A DNA stretch of 64,000 bases from Amycolatopsis nigrescens CSC17Ta-90 (GTDB lineage: Bacteria > Actinomycetota > Actinomycetes > Mycobacteriales > Pseudonocardiaceae), in assembly GCF_000384315.1 (NCBI RefSeq), contig NZ_ARVW01000001.1, positions 2,117,746 through 2,181,745 of the forward strand, given 5' to 3'. Both the position numbers and the translations under genes were made by a program. A model generated the notes under the pieces. That model made no database searches. It was not told the DNA's origin and saw only the letters and a program-made list of their open reading frames with translations. Below, piece after piece: positions 7,776-16,457 of the stretch. Within the stretch, counting starts at the first letter, position 1. Every line of letters starts with the position of its first letter.

Positions 7776-9122
7776 GTGTCGTTGTTTGCTCATCGGGACT
7801 ACCGGCACCTCTTCGGCGCCCAGGTGGTGGCCCTGTTCGGCACCGGACTGACCACCGTGGCCCTCGGCCTGCTCGCATACGAACTGGCGGGAGCCGACGC
7901 GGGAGCCGTGCTGGGAACGGCACTGGCGATCAAGATGGTCACCTATGTGACGGTAGCCCCTGTCGCGGGCGCATACGCGGATCGAGCGCCCCGGCGCGTA
8001 CTGCTCGTCACGCTCGACCTGGTGCGTGCAGGCGTCGTGCTGGTACTGCCCTTCGTCGACCAGGTCTGGCAGATCTACCTGCTCATCGTGGTGCTGCAGT
8101 CGGCTTCGGCGGCGTTCACGCCGACCTTCCAGGCAGTGCTTCCCGACATCCTGCCCGACCAGGCCGAGTACACAAAGGCGTTGTCCGCCTCGCAACTGGC
8201 CTCGACCATGGAAACTCTGCTCAGTCCGGTGCTCGCCGCGGCCGTGCTGAGCCTGCTGAGTTTCCACTGGCTGTTCGCCGGCACCTCGGCCGGTTTCCTC
8301 GGATCCGCCGCGCTGGTGCTGAGCACCCGGATCCCGGACGCGCTTCGCCGTTGCCGCGGCACCGTGTGGGACCGCACGACCGCCGGCATCCGGATCTACC
8401 TCGCCACCCCCCGGCTGCGCGGGGTGCTGGGACTGAACCTGGTGGTCGCGGCCGTCGGTTCGGTGGTGCTGGTCAACACCGTGAACTACGTGCAGGACAC
8501 CCTGGACCGCACCGCGGCCGACGTGGCGCTGCTGCTCGCCGGCAACGGGGTGGGCACCATCCTGGTCGCGCTGCTGCTGCCCCGGATGCTGAGCCGAATC
8601 GCCGAACGGGCCGTGATGCTCACCGGCGCCGGCGTCCTGCTCACCGGCATGGCCGCCGCCATCGCTTTGTCGACCGCCAATTCCGGTGCCTGGCGCTGGC
8701 CGGCCGCACTTGCTGTCTGGGCCATGATCGGCGCCGGTACCGGCCTCGTCCTCACCCCGGTCGGCCGGGTTCTACGCCGCTCGACCGCGGCCGGCGACCG
8801 GCCGGCGATCTTCGCCGCCCAGTTCTCCCTGTCCCACGCCTGCTGGCTGCTGGCCTACCCGGTCGCCGGCTGGCTGTCCACCGAAGCCGGGTTCACCACT
8901 ACCTGGTCGGTACTCGCCGTACTGGCTCTGACCGGCGCCACCAGCACCGTCCGGTCCTGGCCACGCCTTGACCCCGAACTGGTGGAACACATCCATCACC
9001 ACCCGGCCACCGACCCCGCCCACCTCACCGACGCAGAGCAGATCCGACCGGATCGCTGGCGGCACACCCACTCCTACGTCATCGACGACAACCACCCCCG
9101 GTGGCCGGCCGCCGGACACTGA
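7776..9122 (+). CDS. MFS efflux transporter with His-rich C-terminal tail
   Basis: GTG at 7776 has GAGAGG upstream; the protein is 448 residues with about 12 membrane segments. The MFS A-motif region is AGAYADRAPRRVLLV near residue 70. After the last helix the cytoplasmic tail is unusually polar and histidine-rich: EHIHHHP, then DPAH, HTHSY and a terminal IDDNHPRWPAAGH. Divergent pairing with a KmtR-like sensor makes efflux of nickel or cobalt the best guess, with the tail as a possible metal-binding element. Drug export cannot be excluded from sequence alone. Confidence 0.82.
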   Translation: MSLFAHRDYRHLFGAQVVALFGTGLTTVALGLLAYELAGADAGAVLGTALAIKMVTYVTVAPVAGAYADRAPRRVLLVTLDLVRAGVVLVLPFVDQVWQIYLLIVVLQSASAAFTPTFQAVLPDILPDQAEYTKALSASQLASTMETLLSPVLAAAVLSLLSFHWLFAGTSAGFLGSAALVLSTRIPDALRRCRGTVWDRTTAGIRIYLATPRLRGVLGLNLVVAAVGSVVLVNTVNYVQDTLDRTAADVALLLAGNGVGTILVALLLPRMLSRIAERAVMLTGAGVLLTGMAAAIALSTANSGAWRWPAALAVWAMIGAGTGLVLTPVGRVLRRSTAAGDRPAIFAAQFSLSHACWLLAYPVAGWLSTEAGFTTTWSVLAVLALTGATSTVRSWPRLDPELVEHIHHHPATDPAHLTDAEQIRPDRWRHTHSYVIDDNHPRWPAAGH

Positions 9123-9213
9123 CTTTTCGGCAGGGTCACCAGCACATGACCGACGAAAGGATCAGCGGCCGGGATTCCCGAAGCCGCGACCGGATCGGCC
9201 CTATCCTCATGCG

Positions 9214-11514
9214 GTGGCGGTGGATGACATGGCGATGGGGCCGGGACTGACCAGTTACGTCGGCCGTCGCAGCGAGGGCGACGAGGTGCGGCGGTTGCTC
9301 GGCGACGCCCGGCTGGTGACGCTGACCGGTCCCGGCGGGGTGGGCAAGACCAGGCTGGCCGAGCAGGTCGCCGCCCAGGTGTGCCGCGCGTTCCCGGACG
9401 GTGTGGTCGGTGTGCCGCTGGCCCAGCTTCGCGATTCCAGTTCGCTCACCGGGCTGGTGGTCGACCGGCTGGGGTTGCACGACGTGTCGAGCGGATCGGC
9501 GATGCAGACCCTGCGCGACTATCTGGCCGAGCGGCGGCTACTGCTGGTGCTGGACAACTGCGAGCACCTGGTCGAGGCATGCGGCGAGCTGGTCACCGAG
9601 TTGCTCGGGAACTGCCCGCGGCTGGTCGTGCTGGCCACGAGCCGGCGGTCTCTGGCGGTCGCGGGAGAGCAGTTGCTGCCGGTGCCCCCGTTGGCCGTTC
9701 CGGATGACGGTGGCGCGCGGTCGCCGGCCGAGCTGGTGCGTTACGACGCGGTCCGGCTGTTCGTGGACAGGGCGAGCGCGGTGTGGCGGTCGTTCCGGGT
9801 GACCGGCGACAACAGCGCCGACGTGGCCCGGTTGTGCCGGCAGCTGGACGGGCTGCCGCTGGCGATCGAGCTGGCGGCGGCGCGGATCCGCGTGCTGTCT
9901 CCTGGGCAGATCGCCGATCGGCTCGGCCGTAGCCTGGCGCTGCTCGGCGGAGGTGCGCGCACGGCGCCGGATCGGCATCAGACCCTGCGTGCGGCCGTCG
10001 ACTGGAGCTACGAGCTGTGCGGTGAGGTAGAGCGCTCGGTGTGGTCGCGCTCCTCGGTGTTCGCTGGATCGTTCGACCTGGCGGCGGCCGAATCGGTGTG
10101 CGCGGGATCCGGGGTGCCGCCGGATCAGGTGCTCAGCGCCGTCGATGGGCTGGTGGACAAGTCGGTGCTGCTGCGCGGCGGAGACGAGGTCACCGTCCGG
10201 TACCGCATGCTGGAAGTCCTCCGCGAGTACGGCCAGGAACGGCTGGCTCAGGCCGATGAGACGGCGTCGGTGGCTCGTCGCCATCGTGACTACTTCGACG
10301 AAGTGGCGGCGCAGGTGGACGCGGAGTGGTTCGGTCCGCGGCAGCAGGAATGCTTCGGGCGCCTGCGCGCCGAAGACGCGAACCTGCGGGCGGCGCTGAG
10401 CTGGTCGATCGCCGAGCCGGGGGAAGCGGGCGTCGCGGTGCGGATGGCCTCGCGCGTGTTCGAGTACTGGGTGATGCGGGGCATGCCGCGGCAGGCGCGG
10501 ACCTGGATCGAGCGGGCCGTGGCCGCGGGAGGGCCGGACCTGCCCGGTCGTGCCAAGGCATTGAGCCTGGCTGCCTTGGCCGCGGCGTTCCACACCGACT
10601 TGGACCTGGCCAGGACACGAGTGAACCAGGCCGCGGAGGTCGGCGATCCGGAGGCCGAGCCCTACATCGACCACGTGCGCGGTTTCGCCGCGATGCTGAG
10701 CGTCGAGCCCGCAGTGGAACTGGCCGAGGCGGCGGTGCGGGCCTTCGGCGAGCGCGGCGACATCCGCAGGCAGATGCATCCGTTGTTCATTCAGGGCGTC
10801 TCGGTCGCCCACCGCGGTGATCTCGACACCGGTCGGCAGCTGCTCCGGCGGATGATCACGTTGAGCGGGGACGCGGGTGAGACCCACTACCGTTCGATGG
10901 CCCTGTTCGGGCTGGCCGTGATCGAGGTGTGGTTCGGGGACGCCGAGGTGGCCTTGGACGCCGGCCGGGAAGCGCTGCGAATCGACCTCGATGCCGACGA
11001 TCAGCTGTCCGCCGCGTACCGGATGGACGCACTGGCCTGGATCGCCGCGCGCCAGGGCGACCAGCTGCGGGCGGCGACCCTGTTCGGCGCGGCGGCCGCG
11101 CTGTGGGATCGCTGTGGCGCGGCACCTGATGTCGCGGTGGGCGCCCCGCACAGGATGTTCCTGGAACGTTCACGCGAAACACTGGGCGACACCCGCTTCG
11201 ACAAAGCATTCACCGAGGGAAAGGCCATGCCGCCCGGCGATGCGGCGAACTTCGCGCTCGGCGGCCGGCTCACGTCGGCACCGGCCGCGGACCAGCCGTC
11301 GCCGCTGACCCGCAGGGAGGTGGAGATCGCGGGCCTGGTGGCGTCGGGACTGACGAACCGGGAGATCGCCGGCAGGCTGGTGATCTCCCAGCGCACCGCC
11401 GACACCCACGTTCAGCACATCCTGACCAAGCTCGACTTCACCAACCGGGCCCAGATCGCCGCGTGGGCGACCGATCAGCGGAACACCTCGCAAGCAGGCA
11501 GCGGCAACCGCTGA
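9214..11514 (+). CDS. STAND ATPase / LuxR-type regulator (copy 1)
   Basis: A roughly 766-residue signal-transducing ATPase. In order: P-loop GPGGVGKTRL near residue 40, Walker B LLLVLDNCEHL, sensor ATSRRSL, GLPLAIELAA, a winged-helix region, a TPR-like helical stretch, and a C-terminal LuxR HTH (LTRREVEIAGLVASGLTNRE, then ISQRTADTHVQHILTKL). Such proteins are large activators in which ATP and an unknown ligand control oligomerisation. No target operon is evident; a lipase and a lectin gene follow on the opposite strand. Several in-frame starts between 9214 and 9235 are possible. A second member of the same family lies at 16.5-18.8 kb. Confidence 0.88.
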   Translation: MAVDDMAMGPGLTSYVGRRSEGDEVRRLLGDARLVTLTGPGGVGKTRLAEQVAAQVCRAFPDGVVGVPLAQLRDSSSLTGLVVDRLGLHDVSSGSAMQTLRDYLAERRLLLVLDNCEHLVEACGELVTELLGNCPRLVVLATSRRSLAVAGEQLLPVPPLAVPDDGGARSPAELVRYDAVRLFVDRASAVWRSFRVTGDNSADVARLCRQLDGLPLAIELAAARIRVLSPGQIADRLGRSLALLGGGARTAPDRHQTLRAAVDWSYELCGEVERSVWSRSSVFAGSFDLAAAESVCAGSGVPPDQVLSAVDGLVDKSVLLRGGDEVTVRYRMLEVLREYGQERLAQADETASVARRHRDYFDEVAAQVDAEWFGPRQQECFGRLRAEDANLRAALSWSIAEPGEAGVAVRMASRVFEYWVMRGMPRQARTWIERAVAAGGPDLPGRAKALSLAALAAAFHTDLDLARTRVNQAAEVGDPEAEPYIDHVRGFAAMLSVEPAVELAEAAVRAFGERGDIRRQMHPLFIQGVSVAHRGDLDTGRQLLRRMITLSGDAGETHYRSMALFGLAVIEVWFGDAEVALDAGREALRIDLDADDQLSAAYRMDALAWIAARQGDQLRAATLFGAAAALWDRCGAAPDVAVGAPHRMFLERSRETLGDTRFDKAFTEGKAMPPGDAANFALGGRLTSAPAADQPSPLTRREVEIAGLVASGLTNREIAGRLVISQRTADTHVQHILTKLDFTNRAQIAAWATDQRNTSQAGSGNR

Positions 11515-11571
11515 CCGCTGGAACGGTGCGCGGCCCCAGGACCGACCGGCCAGGGCCGCGCACCACCGAGG

Positions 11572-12273
11572 TCAGGCCAGCGCCTCGGCGACCAGCCCGG
11601 CTACCCCGTTGTCCCGCAGCATGCCGAGATGGGTCACCCCGGCGACTTCAATGTTGTTCAGCCCCGGCAGCACCGTGCTGTTGGCCGGCGTGACGACGCC
11701 GTCGGAAGGCGACCAGATGGTCGTGCCGCTGACGCCGGGCGGCAGCGACTCCCCCGCGTTGAGCCGCGTGAGGAACTCCGAACCGGGAGTCATCTCGCGG
11801 GCGGTGATCAACCAGGAGCCGAGGCCGGCGTTGGCGCTGCCGTTGTTCGGGCCTGCCAGCGAAACCCAGTCGTCGACCTTACCGGCACAGCCGGTGTACT
11901 TGATGCAGTAGCGGCTGTTCAGGCTGCCCATCGAGTGGCCGACCACGTCCACCTTGGACGCCCCGGTAGCGGCGAGCACCTCGTCGACCTTGGCCGCGAA
12001 CTTCTCCGCTGTGGTGACGTTGGACTGCGAAGTCGAGTTGTAGCCGAAGGTGATGAGCTGGTCGTCGGTGTAGCCGGCCGCCTTCAGCTTGCTCTTGAGC
12101 GCGTCCCAGTTCGACGGGCTGCCGAACAACCCGTGCACCAGGAGCACCGGATCCTTGCCGTCGGCGAGCGGTGCCGCGGCGGCGGTGAAAAGCGTGGACT
12201 GGAATCCGGCTACCCCGGCACCGACCCCGACGACCAAACCGATGACCGCGACCATGCGGCGGATGCGCTTCAT
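11572..12273 (-). CDS. Secreted lipase/esterase (alpha/beta hydrolase)
   Basis: The 233-residue protein has a Sec signal peptide (MKRIRRM plus a glycine/valine-rich core, ending near residue 34). The mature enzyme has the minimal alpha/beta-hydrolase layout of class 2 (LipA/EstA-like) lipases: oxyanion segment LLVHGLFGSPSNW, nucleophile elbow GHSMGS (Ser114), an acid in SPSDGVVTP and catalytic His in GVTHLGM. It probably hydrolyses short or medium-chain esters outside the cell. It is on the same strand as the lectin gene, downstream of it. Confidence 0.88.
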   Translation of the reverse strand: MKRIRRMVAVIGLVVGVGAGVAGFQSTLFTAAAAPLADGKDPVLLVHGLFGSPSNWDALKSKLKAAGYTDDQLITFGYNSTSQSNVTTAEKFAAKVDEVLAATGASKVDVVGHSMGSLNSRYCIKYTGCAGKVDDWVSLAGPNNGSANAGLGSWLITAREMTPGSEFLTRLNAGESLPPGVSGTTIWSPSDGVVTPANSTVLPGLNNIEVAGVTHLGMLRDNGVAGLVAEALA

Positions 12274-12393
12274 TGCTGCTCCTCATGTCGGCCCGCGGCC
12301 GGTCGCTGCGGGTTCAGGAGCGTCACGGTCTCGTAGCCTCCCGGTCTCCGGCGTCCGCGAAACTACGTACCTTTCAGCAGGGCCCGACGTGGC

Positions 12394-13335
12394 TCACCAC
12401 GGCCCGTTGAACGTCCAGGCCTGGTGAGCTCCGACGCCGCAGTCCCAGAGCCGCACCCTGCTACCGTTGCCGCCACTGCTGCCGGGCTCGGTGCCGAGGC
12501 ACCGGCCGCCTGCCCTGCTCTTGATCTGGTTGAAGCTCTGGAACCATTGCTGGTTCAGCCCACCGTTGCAGTCCCAGAGCTGGACAAAGGTTCCGTTGCC
12601 GCCGCTGCCGAAGTAGTCGGCGTCCAGGCATCGGCCACCGTGCCGGCTCCGGATCTGACTGCCGTCCCAGAACCATTGCGAATTGGGCAGACCCCAGCAG
12701 TTCCAAAGCTGGACCTTGGTTCCGTTGAGGCCGCCGCCGCCATAATCCGCGTCCAGGCACTGGCTGGTGGACTGGCTCTTGATCGTGTCACCGGTCCAGG
12801 ACCAGGACAGGAAAGAACTGCCGATTCCGGTGAAGCAGTCCCAAAGCGTGACCTTGGTTCCGTCCGCGCCCGAACCGTTGGCGAGCAGGCACCGCCCACC
12901 CGCGCGGGTACGGATGGTGCTGCCGTCCATGTACCACTGCTGGTTCTGCGCGCCGTTGCAGTCCCAGAGCTGGATCTTGGTTCCGTTGCCGCCGCTGCCG
13001 AAGTAGTCGGCATCCAGGCAGCGCCCACCGTCCGCGGTCCGGATCGTGTCACCCTCCCAGCGCCACCACTGATTGGCTCCGCCGGTACAACTCCAGACCT
13101 GCACCTTGGTGCCGTTCAACCCACCGCCACCATAATCCGCGTCCATGCACGACAAATTGGCACCGTTCCGCAGCGAGAACCACCCGTGTGCCAGAACTCC
13201 GGCCTCGGACGCCGCTCCAGCCGAGGTATCGGCCGGGTTGGAGGCCGCGGCCACCTCCGTCAACGAAGCGAGCAAGGCGACGCCGATAACGAGCGTCGCC
13301 ACCAATCGGAATACCGAAAACAGCACTTTCTTCAC
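12394..13335 (-). CDS. Secreted double beta-trefoil ricin-type lectin
   Basis: GTG at 13335 has a strong GGAGGGGG site. The 313-residue protein consists of a signal peptide and about six beta-trefoil subdomains, that is two ricin-B domains. Repeats share the pattern CLDADYFGSGGNGTKIQLWDC followed by a QxW box: NQWW, NQQW, a divergent third repeat, NSQW, NQQW and HQAW. There is no catalytic domain, so it is probably a stand-alone carbohydrate-binding protein. Internal repeats are close enough at DNA level to suggest recent duplication, for example around 12590 and 12990. Confidence 0.88.
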   Translation of the reverse strand: MKKVLFSVFRLVATLVIGVALLASLTEVAAASNPADTSAGAASEAGVLAHGWFSLRNGANLSCMDADYGGGGLNGTKVQVWSCTGGANQWWRWEGDTIRTADGGRCLDADYFGSGGNGTKIQLWDCNGAQNQQWYMDGSTIRTRAGGRCLLANGSGADGTKVTLWDCFTGIGSSFLSWSWTGDTIKSQSTSQCLDADYGGGGLNGTKVQLWNCWGLPNSQWFWDGSQIRSRHGGRCLDADYFGSGGNGTFVQLWDCNGGLNQQWFQSFNQIKSRAGGRCLGTEPGSSGGNGSRVRLWDCGVGAHQAWTFNGPW

Positions 13336-13514
13336 GCTTATCCCCCTCCGGCGACGTCATCCCACCGTGGAACGACGCTCGCGCAGCATGCTGCGCCGGG
13401 ACCCCGATTGCCCACGGCGCCCCATGCCGGAAGTGTCCGCACCCGGTGAGTTCGCGCGGCAGTCACGAACGGGAGCCCGTTCGGGCAGCGCGCACTGCCC
13501 GAACGAGCGCACGC

Positions 13515-13619
13515 TCAGAGAGCGCGATGCATGATGTGCAGCCCGACGTAGCCTTTCGTCGGGTGCCGGAAGCCCTCAGGCACCGTGCCCACTATCTCGA
13601 AGCCGTGAGCCGCCCCGAA
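13515..13619 (-). pseudogene. C-terminal stub of a GNAT acetyltransferase
   Basis: The minus strand reads 34 residues with the end of an N-acetyltransferase: AAHGFEIVGTVPEGFRHPTK, then GYVGLHIMHRAL and stop. The GFEIVGTVP segment is the usual beta strand near the GNAT C-terminus. The frame runs directly into the terminal repeat of an IS3-type element at about 13620, so everything upstream of this point is missing. Confidence 0.7.
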
Positions 13620-13670
13620 GCTTCCGGACAGTGGATCAACTAAGATTCACTTCGGGAAGCGAGGTTGCTG

Positions 13671-13973
13671 GTGTCATCGAAACGGAGAAGGTTCTCTCCT
13701 GAGTATCGGGAGCAGGCCGCAAAGATGGTGGTCGAGACATCGCGCCCGGCGGCTCAGGTTGCACGAGAGCTTGGGGTCGGTGAGCAGACCCTGAGGAATT
13801 TGGTCAGCAAGTATCGGCAGGTCCATTCAGAAGATGAGCCGGCTGTGGAGCTTGATCTCGACGAACGGGCACAGCTTGAAGAGTTGAAGCGGCAGGCTCG
13901 GGAGCTCAAGATGGAGAACGAGTTCCTAAAAAATGTGCGGCGTACTTTGCTCAGAATCAACAGTGACCGATAA
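13671..13973 (+). CDS. IS3-family transposase OrfA
   Basis: The 100-residue OrfA begins at GTG 13671 (SSKRRRFSPEYREQ). It holds the DNA-binding HTH (SRPAAQVARELGVGEQTLRN) and a leucine-zipper-like helix (LEELKRQARELKMENEFLKN) for multimerisation. It overlaps orfB, and the slippery A AAA AAT at 13928-13934 would allow a -1 shift to make the OrfAB transposase. It looks intact by itself. Confidence 0.85.
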   Translation: MSSKRRRFSPEYREQAAKMVVETSRPAAQVARELGVGEQTLRNLVSKYRQVHSEDEPAVELDLDERAQLEELKRQARELKMENEFLKNVRRTLLRINSDR

Positions 13974-14757
13974 GTACGAGTTCATCGAGTCACACAAGGT
14001 CGACGAGAAGAAGTACGCCTATCCTGTTCTGTTCATGTGTACCCATCTCGAAGTGCCCACATCTGGTTTCTACGAATGGAGGTCCCGGCCGGAGTCGGCC
14101 ACAGCCGAGCGACGCGGGAAACTGAAGGTTCTTGTCCGGAAAGCGTTCGACGAGTCGGATGAGACCTACGGCTATCGGTGTGTGCATGCCCAGCTCCGGC
14201 GATGGGGCGTCCTGGCCGGGCCGGAGCTGGTCCGGTCGGTGATGCGTGAGCTGGACCTGGTTGCCTGTCAGCCACAGCCGTGGCGCTTCAGCCTCACCGA
14301 AGCTGGCGCCGCCGGCCCCATCCCTGACCTCGTCGACAGGGATTTCACCGCCGACGCGCCAGGAACGAAAATGGTCGGTGACATCACCTACGTCCCAACT
14401 TGGGAAGGGTGACTCTATCTCGCGACCGTCATTGACTGCCACACCAAGGCTGTTGTCGGCTGGGCCATGGACGATAACTACAAAACCCCACTCATTTCCG
14501 CTGCGATCGCCATGGCGGCACGAACACAGACACTGTCTGATGACGCGATATTCCACTCCGACCGCGGCAGCAATTACACCTCAGCGGACTTCGCAGAGAC
14601 CTTGAAGTCACTCAAGATCAAACAATCGGTCGGCCTGACCGGGATCTGCTACAACAACGCGATGGCGGAGTCGTTCTTCGCCGCACTGAAGAACGAGCGG
14701 GTCCACCGCACCGAGTACCCAACTCTGGAGCACGCACGACAAGACATTGCAGATCCA
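13963..14757 (+). pseudogene. IS3-family OrfB transposase, nonsense and truncated
   Basis: OrfB starts around GTG 13963 (VTDKYEFIESH) and keeps the DDE residues: Asp in GDITYVPTWEG, Asp in FHSDRGSNYTS and Glu in NAMAESFFAALKNE. A TGA at 14410-14412 replaces the tryptophan codon expected after WEG; reading resumes in the same frame with LYLATVIDCH. After ARQDIA (about 14755) the normal C-terminal 35-40 residues are missing and unrelated sequence runs to the right terminal repeat. Confidence 0.88.
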
Positions 14758-14799
14758 AGTAGCATGGATTCATCTCTAAATCACTGTCCGGAAACTCCG

Positions 14800-14966
14800 G
14801 GGCTCACCACCAGATGCCGCTTCCGCACCCCCGTGTTCCGAATCAAGCGAAGCGCCAAGGGAAGCTGCGGCTTTCCAGCATGTAGTCTTTCAGCGAATTC
14901 CAGGGTCTCTTCCATCGTGATGACAAATTCCGGCACACTCACCGACGGCTTGCACAGCTTTGGCAT
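14800..14966 (-). pseudogene. rppA: N-terminal stub of RppA-like type III polyketide synthase
   Basis: From ATG 14966 the minus strand encodes about 55 residues matching the start of actinobacterial 1,3,6,8-tetrahydroxynaphthalene synthase as I recall it: LCKPSVSVPEFVITMEETLE, then LPLALRLIRNTGVRKRHLV. The intact enzyme has about 350 residues and its Cys-His-Asn triad lies well downstream, so the stub is inactive. The frame ends where the IS3 right end begins (about 14795). This is the relic of a melanin-type pigment pathway. Confidence 0.82.
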
Positions 14967-15229
14967 GTCTGGAGTCGACCTTCTGTAGAGTTCAGGTTCC
15001 GTACCTAAAAATCTCTCCGTAGTCCCCCGATATTGCCCGGGCAACCCACGGCACGGTCAGCCGCAACATCGCCGCCACGGCACACCTCCAGGATCGGCTC
15101 GGGCATACGCCCAGTACCATCGCCCACCCTGCTTGCTATTGGCTTGCCATCGGCTTGCCGCCGGCTCGAAGTCAGCAGTACCTGCGCTGCAGGTACTGCT
15201 TCGCCGGCATCGATTTCACCTATTCACCT

Positions 15230-15330
15230 AACCACCCAGCCAGGTGACCTGCCTTGGCCAATGTTTGCCTTGCCGAAAAATAACGCCCGACCTGCGAAAG
15301 CCGCAGTGCCGGGCGATCATGAAGACGGTG
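15230..15330. repeat. 101-bp direct repeat, left copy (orphan tRNA-Ala downstream region)
   Basis: These bases align without gaps to 39509-39609, about 85 percent identical by eye, rising to 66 of 72 in the right part. The right copy is the sequence just downstream of tRNA-Ala and contains its terminator stem. Here the same sequence occurs without a tRNA: similarity stops at GGTG, where the tRNA 3' end would begin. The hairpin is slightly weakened (CTGCG, AAAGC loop, CGCAG). The gap 14967-15385 otherwise shows nothing I recognise. Confidence 0.75.
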
Positions 15331-15385
15331 CAGGTCTACCGGCAGCAGAACGCGCCGGCGCTGTGTCAGAGCACCATTCCGGGTG

Positions 15386-16267
15386 CTACCCGCGTGCGTT
15401 GATCAACTCGATCGTCGATTCCAGCACAGCGAGGCTGGTCCCCGCGGGGACCAGGATGAACTCGTCCAGCCCGGCCTCCTCGGCGCCGTCCAGCGCCCGG
15501 TTCACCGCATCGGTGGTGAAGGTCGGCATCGCCTCGGCGAACGGCCGGGTACCGGACCCGAAGATGGCCAGGTACTCGGCGGTGAACTCACGCAGCCGTG
15601 GCCCCGGCTCGGGCTCGCCCAGCAAGTAGAAACAGCCGCTGAGCAGACGCGGCGGCTCGCGGTCGGCCGCGCTCCAGGCTTGTCGGGCGGCCTGCGCCGC
15701 AGCGGCCATCTCGGCAGGATTGCCGGCCACGCTGAAGCTCACAACCCCGTCGGCCCACTTCGCCGCACGGGCCATCGCCTTGGGACCGAGCGCGCCCGCC
15801 AGAATCGGCGGTCCGCCAGGCTGCACGCACGCGGGGCCGATCGGGTCGGCCTCGGCGAAAGGTGGCTTGCCTGCCCACAGCGACCGCAAACCGGCCACCC
15901 CCTCGTCCAGCCGCGCGTGCCTGCGGTCGAAGGATGCTTGAAGCGAGCGGTAGTCGTGCTCCCGGCCACCGACCCCGACACCGAGGGTGACCCGGCCGCC
16001 GGACAGCACGTCCATCGTGGCGACCTGCTTGGCCACCAGCGCCGTCGGATGCGCGGGCAGCACGGACAGATTGATGAAGATCCGCAGCCGTTCGGTGAGC
16101 GCCGCGGCGGCGGCCATCGTGATCCACATATCCGGGTTATGGAAGGTCATCCGCTCGCCGCAGGAAATGCTGGCGAACGGGCCCTGCTCGGCCAGCCGAC
16201 ACCAGTCCACGGTAGCTGCGCGGTCGTAGCCACGGCACATCGTCGGCAACGCGATCCCAATGTCCAT
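15386..16267 (-). CDS. LLM-class F420/flavin-dependent oxidoreductase
   Basis: This 293-residue protein has the bacterial luciferase-like barrel: an N-terminal strand IGIALPT, LSVLPAHPTALVAKQVATMD near residue 70, GGRVTLGVGVGGREHDY near 90, and PILAGALGPKAMARAAKWAD near 155, a phosphate- and flavin-site region typical of F420-dependent members in actinomycetes. The substrate is unknown. It begins about 190 bases from the end of the second STAND-LuxR gene and lies on the same strand. Confidence 0.85.
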   Translation of the reverse strand: MDIGIALPTMCRGYDRAATVDWCRLAEQGPFASISCGERMTFHNPDMWITMAAAAALTERLRIFINLSVLPAHPTALVAKQVATMDVLSGGRVTLGVGVGGREHDYRSLQASFDRRHARLDEGVAGLRSLWAGKPPFAEADPIGPACVQPGGPPILAGALGPKAMARAAKWADGVVSFSVAGNPAEMAAAAQAARQAWSAADREPPRLLSGCFYLLGEPEPGPRLREFTAEYLAIFGSGTRPFAEAMPTFTTDAVNRALDGAEEAGLDEFILVPAGTSLAVLESTIELINARG

Positions 16268-16457
16268 GGCGGAACTCTACCCAAGAACAAGAACGCGTTC
16301 CACCTCTCGCATTCGGCGCAGACTGCGGGCTGAGGGACGTCTCGTACCTGGTGTTGTGGTTGGTGTGGCTGGTGCTGCGACCAGTCAACGAGAACAATGC
16401 TGTACAGGTTCGCGATTTCCGGAGACGGTGTCCGCGAGGTTTGCGCCTGGACGGCCT

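Larger units (their letters stand above)
13621..14793 (+). mobile_element. Degenerate IS3-family insertion sequence
   Basis: Terminal inverted repeats TTCCGGACAGTG occur at 13622-13633 and, inverted, at 14782-14793. Between them are orfA and a broken orfB of the two-frame IS3 type, with an A6 run at 13928-13933 for programmed frameshifting. No matching target duplication is visible, and the two flanks belong to different truncated genes on the minus strand, so the insertion is associated with a deletion. The element is inactive because orfB has a stop codon and a missing C-terminus. Confidence 0.85.

Noticed and set aside
14967..15229. Open frame encoding HGTVSRNIAATAHLQDRLGH and following residues
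   Set aside because: No start signal and no recognised family; it may be a relic, but nothing supports a product.
15230..15330. A second tRNA gene at the left repeat
   Set aside because: The bases after 15330 cannot be folded into a cloverleaf and lack the alanine acceptor and T-arm sequence.
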